Positions 45,082-51,383 of a DNA stretch of 64,000 nucleotides are shown here, piece after piece. A program made the position numbers and the translations under genes. The DNA comes from Neisseria subflava. Its GTDB lineage: Bacteria > Pseudomonadota > Gammaproteobacteria > Burkholderiales > Neisseriaceae. Position 1 is the stretch's first letter. The number at the start of each line of letters is the position of its first letter. Below the pieces are notes generated by a model. It made no database searches and had not been told where the DNA came from. It saw only the letters and a program-made list of their open reading frames with translations. Where the stretch lies: assembly GCF_024205705.1 (NCBI RefSeq), contig NZ_CP073115.1, positions 372,001-436,000 of the forward strand, written 5' to 3'.

Positions 45082-45672
45082 TTAACCCTCCAATCCCAAA
45101 GACTGTTGTTGTGCCACCATTTTGGGCTTAGGGACATATTCCAAGAAACCCAAATCGTTGAGTTTTTTGAGACGGTAGGAAACCGCGCCGGGGGTCATGT
45201 CCAAGAGTTTGCCTATTTCGGTCAGGTTCAAGCCCATACTGCGGTAGCGCAGCAGCGCGAGCATTTCGGGCGCGGCTTGGAAATAGGCGTCTTCCAATGC
45301 ATCGATGCGGTATAGCACGGCATCGGGCAGGGCTTTTGCCTGTTTCTCCATTTCGATAAAATATCGGCGGGCTTGGCGTCCTTTGTCGTTACGTTCAACC
45401 ATGCACAGCTCTTTTGCCATATCGAGGGATAAATAATACCCCTGAACAGTTTTATCACGCTGTCCAAAGAAACCTGCTTCGGTGCGGACAATTTTGTCCA
45501 CGCCGATAAAATCAAGGGCTTGTGTAAATCCGTATTCTTCAATGCGACGCTGAATCCATTTAGAAAATGGTGTTTCCACACCTAAGAACTTATGCAGGTC
45601 ATGAGCATCAACCAGTGCTTGTGTTTGATTGTCCAATTGACCTGAAACAGTTGGGATGAGTTGGGTATTCAT
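45082..45672 (-). CDS. AntA/AntB-type antirepressor
   Basis: A 196-residue protein. The N-terminal half is an AntA/AntB domain (VDAHDLHKFLGVETPFSKWI, then YYLSLDMAKELCMVERND, RRYFIEMEK). The C-terminal part is a helix-turn-helix (LNLTEIGKLLDMTPGAVSYR). Antirepressors of this family relieve a repressor and can switch a prophage to lytic growth. The ATG at 45672 follows AAAGGTAATA. The frame opens further upstream at 45735, which is not family-like. Transcribed from a promoter at 45795-45823. Confidence 0.85.
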   Translation of the reverse strand: MNTQLIPTVSGQLDNQTQALVDAHDLHKFLGVETPFSKWIQRRIEEYGFTQALDFIGVDKIVRTEAGFFGQRDKTVQGYYLSLDMAKELCMVERNDKGRQARRYFIEMEKQAKALPDAVLYRIDALEDAYFQAAPEMLALLRYRSMGLNLTEIGKLLDMTPGAVSYRLKKLNDLGFLEYVPKPKMVAQQQSLGLEG

Positions 45673-45794
45673 GGTATTATTACCTTTCATTTTTCGTGAA
45701 TGACGAGGAAAGAGAGTTGCTGCTCTGCTTTCCACCTGTTCCCCCGAAGCTCCAACTTCGGGGGAATTTCATTACTGCCTAAGCAGTGTTTGTA

Positions 45795-45823
45795 TATTAA
45801 TATGTGTCCACATAATTAGTCAA
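45795..45823 (-). promoter_or_regulatory. Antirepressor promoter with dyad in spacer
   Basis: On the minus strand: TTGACT (45818-45823), a 17-base spacer, then TTAATA (45795-45800). The spacer holds the dyad TATGTG-TC-CACATA (45801-45814). The -35 overlaps the stop codon of the upstream small gene. Confidence 0.65.
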
Positions 45824-45992
45824 GCTGATTTTTGAAATCTTCGCGTATTTTTTCTTTAACCCATTGAGAAAAATCAAGATTATTGGCTATTTCCAAAATA
45901 TCCCTTTCTGTTTCGCGGTTAAAAGAAACTTTTTTAATAACACGCTTGGCTTCCGCCCTTTTACGGTATTCAGCCAATTTTTCATCAACCAT
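45816..45992 (-). CDS. Small ribbon-helix-helix-like protein
   Basis: A 58-residue basic protein starting MVDEKLAEYRKRAEAKRVIK. The middle KKVSFNRETERDILEIANN fits a beta strand then helix of a ribbon-helix-helix (Arc/CopG) domain, followed by FSQWVKEKIRED. AAGGAG lies 7 bases before the ATG. It is bracketed by two copies of the same dyad, so self-control by binding that dyad is a natural guess. Family assignment is moderate because the protein is short. Confidence 0.6.
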   Translation of the reverse strand: MVDEKLAEYRKRAEAKRVIKKVSFNRETERDILEIANNLDFSQWVKEKIREDFKNQLD

Positions 45993-46037
45993 AGGTAAAC
46001 TCCTTGATTTTTTTAGCCGTCTTTTATAAGATGGGAA

Positions 46038-46063
46038 CTAAGGGCGGCGGCTACCGCCCTTAG
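46038..46063 (-). other. Perfect 10-bp hairpin between mini-ORF and RHH gene
   Basis: Arms CTAAGGGCGG (46038-46047) and CCGCCCTTAG (46054-46063) with a 6-base loop. There is no T-run on either strand, so it is more likely an mRNA processing, stability or attenuation element than a simple terminator. Confidence 0.6.
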
Positions 46064-46074
46064 CTTTCAGTTTC

Positions 46075-46140
46075 CTAGTAAGCCTTACCGCTTACCAATA
46101 TCAGAAACAGAAAGAACAGAATTTGAAGGTAGGACTTCAT
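46075..46140 (-). CDS. Tiny hydrophobic peptide (21 residues)
   Basis: Product MKSYLQILFFLFLILVSGKA with a final Tyr, almost entirely one membrane helix. GGGAGAAAG lies about 5 bases before the ATG. Two hairpins bracket it. It lies on the transcript from promoter 46214-46242. Size and hydrophobicity recall small membrane toxins or leader peptides. This is inference. Confidence 0.4.
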   Translation of the reverse strand: MKSYLQILFFLFLILVSGKAY

Positions 46141-46157
46141 TTTCTTTCTCCCGTAAC

Positions 46158-46180
46158 AGCCCCGCTTCGGTGGGGCTTTT
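46158..46180 (+). terminator. GC hairpin with T-run on plus strand
   Basis: AGCCCC (46158-46163) and GGGGCT (46172-46177) followed by TTTT on the plus strand. On the minus strand it is a hairpin in the leader of the tiny ORF. Confidence 0.5.
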
Positions 46181-46213
46181 CCCGTATCGGGCTTCACTGC
46201 CCCGATAAATTAA

Positions 46214-46242
46214 ATTATATATGTGTCCACATAATTAATCAA
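46214..46242 (-). promoter_or_regulatory. Cassette promoter with dyad in spacer
   Basis: On the minus strand: TTGATT (46237-46242), 17 bases, TATAAT (46214-46219). The spacer is identical to that of the antirepressor promoter and holds the same dyad (46220-46233). Confidence 0.7.
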
Positions 46243-46262
46243 GCATTTCCCAAACATAATCA

Positions 46263-46303
46263 GAGAAAAAGGTCGTCTGAAACGTTTTCAGACGACCTTT
46301 TGT
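46263..46303. terminator. Hairpin of AGGTCGTCTGAA uptake sequences
   Basis: AGGTCGTCTGAAACG and TTTTCAGACGACCTTTT (46270-46298 core) close the right side of the inverted cassette. The T variant at position 4 differs from the host dialect. Confidence 0.8.
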
Positions 46304-46401
46304 TGTTGTCGGGCATCAATGCCCTGCCATTTGTGCGACGTTGCGAGCATGTAAATCAAGATATGGTATTTTAGTGTGTATTTTTGGAAGAAATTTACCA
46401 T

Positions 46402-46411
46402 ATATAGTATT
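46402..46411 (+). repeat. ATATAGTATT motif upstream of small gene
   Basis: The same 10 bases recur at 47219-47228 upstream of gemA. A close copy, ATATGGTATT, is at 46361-46370. They may be binding sites shared by two phage promoters. Confidence 0.4.
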
Positions 46412-46449
46412 AAAATATTATACATTTATTTTATATAGGTTTGATTTTC

Positions 46450-46477
46450 TTGAAAAATAAATCCTATATGCTAATAT
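46450..46477 (+). promoter_or_regulatory. Possible promoter of the next plus-strand genes
   Basis: TTGAAA (46450-46455) and TAATAT (46472-46477), spacing 16, just before the small gene at 46504. An ATATAGTATT motif lies upstream (46402-46411). Confidence 0.4.
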
Positions 46478-46503
46478 TTGCACTATTTAAGCGAGGTTAA
46501 AAA

Positions 46504-46695
46504 ATGAATGCCATCAAAGAATATACGGCAGTCCGCGAACGGCTGCTCAATGCTGCCGATTATTTGGAAGAAGTCCGTAAAGACCGTAAGACGAGCAATA
46601 TTGTGTCCGTGGAATTTGTGCCGCCGAAAATCGGGGCTCGGGGTTACGGCAAATTCAAAGTCCGTTACAAAACCTTAGTGGCGGTTGATTTATGA
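46504..46695 (+). CDS. Small phage protein (63 residues)
   Basis: Starts MNAIKEYTAVRERLLNAADY, a helical N-terminus then a short beta-rich basic part (GKFKVRYKTLVAVDL). It is the first gene after the inverted cassette and its stop overlaps the next ATG by 4 bases. Not recognised. Confidence 0.55.
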   Translation: MNAIKEYTAVRERLLNAADYLEEVRKDRKTSNIVSVEFVPPKIGARGYGKFKVRYKTLVAVDL

Positions 46696-47107
46696 GCGGG
46701 GAAAAATCCGAGAATCTGCCGGTCGATGAGCAGCAGAAAATGCTTCAGGAGTTTTAGAACTTCAAAAACAGGATATTGCGGTCAAACAGAAGGAGTTGGA
46801 AAGCCGTAAGGACGAAATCCAATCTCACGAACGCATTGCACTGGCTACCATCGAAGCGCAAAAACAGGGTGAACAGCAACATGGTGAGATTTTCAAAGAG
46901 GTACACAAACGCCGTCTGAATGCCGTGATTGCTATTGCTTTTCTCATTGCCGCCGTGCTGATTATTGCTTTATGGCGCGATAAGGACAGCGTCGCTATTG
47001 AAATTGTCAAAATCGGCGGGGCGGTAGCTTTGGGATATTTTGCAGGAATCAACAGAGGTAAAGCGCAAACCTTGGGAAAGCAACGGCGCGAAAAAGACAG
47101 TGATTAG
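46692..47107 (+). pseudogene. Frameshifted coiled-coil/membrane phage protein
   Basis: The frame from ATG 46692 (MSGEKSENLPVDEQQKMLQE) stops at TAG 46755. The continuation is in another frame (VLELQKQDIAVKQKELESRK, then a membrane helix AVIAIAFLIAAVLIIALW and a short basic tail to 47107). One missing G at about 46750 explains it. The layout (coiled coil then one or two membrane segments) resembles DUF2335-like phage proteins. A TTG at 46796 is unlikely to be a real start. Confidence 0.65.
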
Positions 47108-47118
47108 ATTGTAGTAAA

Positions 47119-47178
47119 AAAGGCCGTCTGAAACGTTTTGGCGAAACTCGCAAGGCTCGTTTTCAGACGGCTTTTTTA
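47119..47178 (+). terminator. Long-loop uptake-sequence hairpin
   Basis: AAGGCCGTCTGAAACG (47120-47135) pairs with CGTTTTCAGACGGCTTTTTT across a 20-base loop. Confidence 0.7.
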
Positions 47179-47282
47179 TGCCTATCAGTTTCGCAAAAAA
47201 ACATCGGCTTACTACAACATATAGTATTTTATCTGTATAATATGCGTTAATTAATCAATATATTGTGTTTTAGGAGTTTGGA

Positions 47283-47687
47283 ATGCGCCGTGCGTTGATT
47301 GCGAAAATCAAGATTGCTCAAAAGGAGCTGGGCTTGGACGACGTTACCTATCGTGCGGTCTTGGAGCGTGTGACGGGTAAGCGGTCGTGTACCGAGTGCA
47401 GCATCCCTGAGCTGGAGCGCGTGGTCGAGGATTTGCGCCAACATGGGTTTGCGCCGAAAAAAACGGCAGGTCGACGGCCGAACCGCCGCGAGGCTGCCGA
47501 CCCGATGATGCGCAAAATCGAAGCCCTGCTGCTGGATAACGGCTGGTCTTGGAATTATGCGCACGGTACGGCGAAAAAGATGTTTAAGGTTGACCGCGTG
47601 GAATGGTTGTCCGACGGCAATATGCACAAGTTGGTGGCGGCTTTGCAGATTAGCGCGAACCGCAAGAAAAAGGAGAAAACGGGATGA
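47283..47687 (+). CDS. GemA-like regulatory protein (Mu gp16 family)
   Basis: A 134-residue basic protein of the gp16/DUF1018 family. It starts IAKIKIAQKELGLDDVTYRA and ends with NGWSWNYAHGTAKKMFKVDR, a conserved stretch of the family. In Mu the GemA protein alters host gene expression and DNA supercoiling. It directly precedes mor, as in Mu. Confidence 0.88.
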   Translation: MRRALIAKIKIAQKELGLDDVTYRAVLERVTGKRSCTECSIPELERVVEDLRQHGFAPKKTAGRRPNRREAADPMMRKIEALLLDNGWSWNYAHGTAKKMFKVDRVEWLSDGNMHKLVAALQISANRKKKEKTG

Positions 47688-48163
47688 GTTTGAACTGGGA
47701 GATGACAGAGCAGGACTTTGAGGATGTGAAACATCTTCTGCCGCAGAGCGTGGTGGCGATGATTACGGTCATCGGGCTTGAAGCGGCGTTTCACATGGTC
47801 AAGGTTTGGGGCGGGACGAATTACCCGATTTCCAACCGCCGGCGCAATACGCGCCAGAGCCGAATCTTACACGCACAACTGGTCGAGGACATTGGTGAGG
47901 AGGCTGCGGGACGATTGGAGCGAGCTTATGCCGGTCAACCTTTCTTGGCTATCCCGCGCTGCTGGGACGCGATGCGCGAGCTGCGCAACCGATTTATCCG
48001 CCGCCAGTATGATGCGATGAGTGCGGAGGGTTTGAGCGATTTGGTTATTGTGCGCGAGCTGGTATTGGCTCATCGGCTGTCTACGCGCAATATCCGATAC
48101 ATTTTGAAAGAGGCCGACCGCGAGGCGGCGGCAAGAGCGCAGACGGATTTATTTGTAGCTTGA
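47684..48163 (+). CDS. Mor-family middle transcription activator
   Basis: A 159-residue protein of the Mor/C family. The C-terminal HTH is within LSDLVIVRELVLAHRLSTRNIRYIL, and the dimerisation part has LEAAFHMVKVWGGTNYPIS. In Mu, Mor turns on middle transcription, which leads to late gene expression. It overlaps gemA by 4 bases. Lysis genes follow, consistent with the switch point. Confidence 0.9.
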   Translation: MSLNWEMTEQDFEDVKHLLPQSVVAMITVIGLEAAFHMVKVWGGTNYPISNRRRNTRQSRILHAQLVEDIGEEAAGRLERAYAGQPFLAIPRCWDAMRELRNRFIRRQYDAMSAEGLSDLVIVRELVLAHRLSTRNIRYILKEADREAAARAQTDLFVA

Positions 48164-48323
48164 TTGTGTTGTGTGTTTCTTGTGAGTGGACCTTTGCCCT
48201 GCTTTTGCAGGGCTTTTTTTGTATGCGGAACAGTAAGTGCATTTGTGCCGACCGTCTTATGCCGTCTGAAAAGGTTAAATAAGGTTTTGAAAATAAATTG
48301 TGATTTGATTTTCGGAGATGTTT

Positions 48324-48869
48324 ATGGGCAAAACTGTAACTTTAACCGCAGGACACAGCAACACCGACCCGGGCGCGGTCAACGGAAGCGACCGTGAGGC
48401 GGACTTGGCGCAGGATATGCGCAACATCGTGGCTTCAATCCTGCGTAACGATTACGGCTTGACCGTACGCACCGACGGCGAAGGCAAAGGCAATATGCCG
48501 CTTCGCGAAGCGGTCAAGCTGATTCGCGGCTTAGATGTGGCGATTGAGTTCTATACCAATGCGGCCGCCGCGAAAACGGCCACTGGCATTGAGGCGTTGA
48601 GTACCGTCAAAAACAAACGCTGGTGTCAGGTGTTGAGCAAAGCCGTTGCCAAGAAAACCGGCTGGAAACTGCGCGGCGAAGACGGCTTTAAACCCGACAA
48701 TGCGGGCCAGCATTCGCGCCTGGCTTATGTACAAGCCGGCGGCATTGTGTTTGAGCCGTTTTTTATCAGCAACGATGCTGATTTAGCCTTGTTTAAGGCT
48801 ACAAAATGGGGCATCTGCCGCGCGATTGCGGACGCGATTGCGATGGAATTGGGAGCGGCTAAGGTATGA
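48324..48869 (+). CDS. N-acetylmuramoyl-L-alanine amidase endolysin
   Basis: A 181-residue enzyme of the amidase-3 type. TAGHSNTDPGAVNG supplies the first zinc His, EADLAQDMRN the Glu, and IEFYTNAAAAKTATGIEAL and FEPFFISNDADLALF further conserved positions. It lacks a signal peptide, so it needs a holin. ATG at 48324 is preferred (GGAGATGTTT upstream). Another ATG lies two codons earlier (48318). Confidence 0.88.
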   Translation: MGKTVTLTAGHSNTDPGAVNGSDREADLAQDMRNIVASILRNDYGLTVRTDGEGKGNMPLREAVKLIRGLDVAIEFYTNAAAAKTATGIEALSTVKNKRWCQVLSKAVAKKTGWKLRGEDGFKPDNAGQHSRLAYVQAGGIVFEPFFISNDADLALFKATKWGICRAIADAIAMELGAAKV

Positions 48870-49069
48870 AAAAGTCTTTGATTGCTTTATCTATTGCCTA
48901 TTGGGCAAAGTTGAAAAACGGTTTTGGCGTACCGCTGTTACCTGAAATCCAAATCACGCCAAGCCCTGTTCGGGTAGGCTCTTTGAAACAACATCCGAGC
49001 CTGCGCTTGGGTAAATCAGGCGTGGCGGCAGCCAAACGCGCGGCGCGTAAACGCAAGAATCGTCGTTAA
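48866..49069 (+). CDS. Small basic phage protein
   Basis: A 67-residue protein starting MKKSLIALSIAYWAKLKNGF. A short N-terminal hydrophobic stretch is followed by a very basic tail (KRAARKRKNRR). It overlaps the endolysin gene by 4 bases, so it belongs to the lysis operon. Role unknown. Confidence 0.5.
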   Translation: MKKSLIALSIAYWAKLKNGFGVPLLPEIQITPSPVRVGSLKQHPSLRLGKSGVAAAKRAARKRKNRR

Positions 49070-49071
49070 TC

Positions 49072-49236
49072 ATGGGACAGGTTGAGTTTTACGAAAAGAT
49101 GATTGAGCAATGGTCGCGCAAAAGCCTCGAGGCAAGCGAACAGGCAGATTTGGCTGCGTTTGAATTTGCGGAGGGCGAACTGGCCAATTATCGGGAAATG
49201 CTGAAACGGCACCTGCAAACCAAAAGTGTGGAATAG
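49072..49236 (+). CDS. Small acidic helical lysis-operon protein
   Basis: 54 residues starting MGQVEFYEKMIEQWSRKSLE. All helical and acidic. Stop is 2 bases before the holin-like start. Confidence 0.5.
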   Translation: MGQVEFYEKMIEQWSRKSLEASEQADLAAFEFAEGELANYREMLKRHLQTKSVE

Positions 49237-49238
49237 CA

Positions 49239-49475
49239 ATGCGTATTTTGGATATTTTTAAAAACCCGGCGACAGGCAATGTGTCGCACTCGAAACTGTG
49301 GGCAAATGTTGCCTGCGCGGCGGGGACGTTTAAGTTTGTGATGTTGCCCGACCCGTCGGCGGAAATTTGGGCGGTGTATTTGGGCATTGTCGGCGGCTAT
49401 GCGGTGGCGCGCTCGTTTGTCAGCGTCAAACGTCAGGAGGTCGAGAATGAATCTCGTGAAACTGCTGGCGAATAA
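49239..49475 (+). CDS. Holin-like two-helix membrane protein
   Basis: A 78-residue protein with two hydrophobic segments (residues about 20-36 and 43-60; SKLWANVACAAGTFKFVMLP then WAVYLGIVGGYAVARSFVSV). It resembles DUF2644-type proteins of Mu-like phages. Position between endolysin and spanins supports a holin role. Confidence 0.65.
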   Translation: MRILDIFKNPATGNVSHSKLWANVACAAGTFKFVMLPDPSAEIWAVYLGIVGGYAVARSFVSVKRQEVENESRETAGE

Positions 49476-49866
49476 CTGGCAGCCGATTGCCATCATCGCA
49501 CTTATCGGCACGGGTTTGGCGGTGTCGCACCATCAAGGCTACAAGGCAGCCTTTGCCAAACAGCAAGCGGTCATCGACAAGATGGAGCACGATAAGGCGC
49601 AAGCCCTGCTGTTGTCGGCTCAAAACTATGCGCGTGAGCTGGAAAATGCGCGTGCGGAAGCTAAAAAATATGAAGTCAAGGCGCACGCCGTCGGCATGGC
49701 TTTGGCGAAAAAACAGGCGGAAGTCAGCCGTCTGAAAACGGAAAATAAAAAGGAAATCGAAAATGTCCTTACTCAAGACCGTAAAAATGCAAGCGGCGGT
49801 TGTATTGACGGCTTTGGCCATCACGGCCTGCAGCTCTACAACCGCGCCCTCGGCTACGGAAATTAA
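49447..49866 (+). CDS. Rz-like inner-membrane spanin
   Basis: A 139-residue protein. One N-terminal membrane helix (PIAIIALIGTGLAVSHHQG) is followed by a periplasmic coiled coil (MEHDKAQALLLSAQNYAREL and on). This is the i-spanin layout. Overlaps the holin-like gene by 29 bases and contains the start of the Rz1-like gene in another frame. ATG at 49447 is preferred over an in-frame codon at 49387. Confidence 0.8.
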   Translation: MNLVKLLANNWQPIAIIALIGTGLAVSHHQGYKAAFAKQQAVIDKMEHDKAQALLLSAQNYARELENARAEAKKYEVKAHAVGMALAKKQAEVSRLKTENKKEIENVLTQDRKNASGGCIDGFGHHGLQLYNRALGYGN

Positions 49867-50080
49867 GGTTGTCGAAAAGGCGGTCATGCCGATACCGCCT
49901 GCCGCGTTAATGGTCGCACCGGTGCGCCCGAATGCGCCGAAAGACGGCAAGACGGCCACGCTGTTGGAACACGCCGCCGAGTTTAGCGGCTATGTGGCGG
50001 AGCTGGAAAATCAAAATCAGGCTTGGCGCGACTGGGCCAACAGTCAAGCTGAAGTTGACAGTTCGGAGGGCGCGCGATGA
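49763..50080 (+). CDS. Rz1-like outer-membrane lipoprotein spanin
   Basis: A 105-residue lipoprotein. The signal MSLLKTVKMQAAVVLTALAI is followed by the lipobox TAC, with the Cys near residue 23, and Pro-rich mature sequence (MPIPPAALMVAPVRPNAP). It starts inside the Rz-like gene in another frame (104-base overlap) and extends beyond it. The pair would fuse inner and outer membranes at lysis. Confidence 0.82.
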   Translation: MSLLKTVKMQAAVVLTALAITACSSTTAPSATEIKVVEKAVMPIPPAALMVAPVRPNAPKDGKTATLLEHAAEFSGYVAELENQNQAWRDWANSQAEVDSSEGAR

Positions 50081-50406
50081 CGACTTATCGTGAGTTGGTA
50101 CAACGTACGGTCGCCTGCCGCCATGCGGATTTAGAGCTGGGATTGAGCCGCGCACGCGAGCAAGAGCCGTTTGTCATTCATGTTTCCGACCTGTTGGATA
50201 AGGCAGGCATTGAGTACGCAGTGCGTATGGATAAGGATTTCCAGACGACCTTTTGTGTGGAGTTTGACGGCAACGCGCAAGCGGCTGTCTATTCTGCGGT
50301 GTCGCCGTATTACCTGATTTTTTCAGGAGATGGCAAATTCGAGGTGGCAAGTCGTCATCCTGACGGCTACTCCGTCCGTATCGTATTCGGCGATGTGCCG
50401 GTTTAA
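50077..50406 (+). CDS. Phage protein, unknown (109 residues)
   Basis: A soluble alpha/beta protein starting MTTYRELVQRTVACRHADLE, coupled by 4 bases to the Rz1-like gene. Small conserved-looking stretch KDFQTTFCVEFDG. No family recognised. Confidence 0.5.
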   Translation: MTTYRELVQRTVACRHADLELGLSRAREQEPFVIHVSDLLDKAGIEYAVRMDKDFQTTFCVEFDGNAQAAVYSAVSPYYLIFSGDGKFEVASRHPDGYSVRIVFGDVPV

Positions 50407-50415
50407 GGGGGGTAA

Positions 50416-50682
50416 ATGGATTTCGAATTCGGGTTCAAAACCCTTTGGCCGATTGCGACTGCCGCGTTTTGGTTTTGGGTCAACGGTATTTCAGGCCGTC
50501 TGAAAGAGGCGGACAAGCGTATCGACGACCTTAAAGAGGAGTTGCACGCGGTCAAGCTCTCTTATCACACCAAGCAGGATGCCAAGGCAGACAGCACTAA
50601 TATTGCGGCGGCCTTGGAACGAATTGAAAACAAGTTGGAAAAAGTAAACGAAAAACTGGACAGGAAAGCAGATAAATCATGA
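50416..50682 (+). CDS. DUF2730-like membrane/coiled-coil protein
   Basis: An 88-residue protein with one N-terminal membrane helix (LWPIATAAFWFWVNGI) and a coiled coil (GRLKEADKRIDDLKEELHAV, then LERIENKLEKVNEKLDRK). It matches the DUF2730 proteins placed before the terminase in Mu-like phages. Overlaps the next gene by 4 bases. Confidence 0.7.
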   Translation: MDFEFGFKTLWPIATAAFWFWVNGISGRLKEADKRIDDLKEELHAVKLSYHTKQDAKADSTNIAAALERIENKLEKVNEKLDRKADKS

Positions 50683-50876
50683 GCGACCCGATTTTAGAAG
50701 CCTTGGCGCGTATTGAAGCCAAGCAGGATGACCTGCTTGCTAATCAGGCGCGCATGGACGAGGAATTGCAGCAAATTAAGAAAGACTGCAAGAAATCTGC
50801 TGCGGTTTATGGCGGTCTCGGCGGCGTGATTGTAACGACCGGCTGGGAGCTGCTGCGAGCCAAGTTCGGAGGCTGA
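50679..50876 (+). CDS. Small coiled-coil protein with C-terminal helix
   Basis: 65 residues: LARIEAKQDDLLANQARMDE coiled coil and a C-terminal membrane-like segment (GGLGGVIVTTGWELL). Reverse topology to the protein before it. The two may form a complex. Confidence 0.5.
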   Translation: MSDPILEALARIEAKQDDLLANQARMDEELQQIKKDCKKSAAVYGGLGGVIVTTGWELLRAKFGG

Positions 50877-50877
50877 T

Positions 50878-51381
50878 ATGGCACACCCGAAAGAAACCCG
50901 CGAAAAGCTGCGCCGACTGTACGTCAGCGACGGGCAAACACTTGAAATCGCGGCGATGATGTGCGAAATCCCGACTGCGACCGCCCGTAGCTGGAAACGT
51001 GCCGCCAAAGAGACCGGCGACGATTGGGACAAAGTGCGCGCCGCCTACACGCTGGCTGGCGGAGGCATCGAAGACTTGAGCCGTTCGCTGTTGGCGGGGT
51101 TTTTGATGCAGTACCAGTCAACGATGACAATGTTGCAAGACACGTCGGTCGAGGAGTTGATGCCGTCTGAGCGCGCCAAATTGTTGGCGAGCCTGTCGGA
51201 TGCGTTTACCAAGACCGTGGCGGCAAATAAGCGGGTATTGCCTGAAGTTCAAGAATCTGCGATTGCCATTAAAGTCATCGAAAAGCTGTTTGCCTATATT
51301 GCCGACCAACATACAGATATGTTGGCTGCATTTGATACGGTCTTGCAAGGCTTTCAAACTGTCATTGAGAAAGAGTTTTAA
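50878..51381 (+). CDS. Small terminase-like protein (DUF1804, Mu gp27)
   Basis: A 167-residue protein of the DUF1804 family. N-terminal DNA-binding helices (TREKLRRLYVSDGQTLEIAA, then PTATARSWKRAAKETGDDWD) are followed by a helical oligomerisation region. It is presumed to recognise phage ends for packaging. It directly precedes the large terminase. Confidence 0.85.
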   Translation: MAHPKETREKLRRLYVSDGQTLEIAAMMCEIPTATARSWKRAAKETGDDWDKVRAAYTLAGGGIEDLSRSLLAGFLMQYQSTMTMLQDTSVEELMPSERAKLLASLSDAFTKTVAANKRVLPEVQESAIAIKVIEKLFAYIADQHTDMLAAFDTVLQGFQTVIEKEF

Positions 51382-51383
51382 TC

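Noticed and set aside
46010..46030. Plus-strand promoter for an antisense RNA to the mini-ORF (TTGATT to TATAAG)
   Set aside because: Spacing is only 15 bases and the -10 is poor, so I did not list it as a feature although an antisense RNA remains possible.
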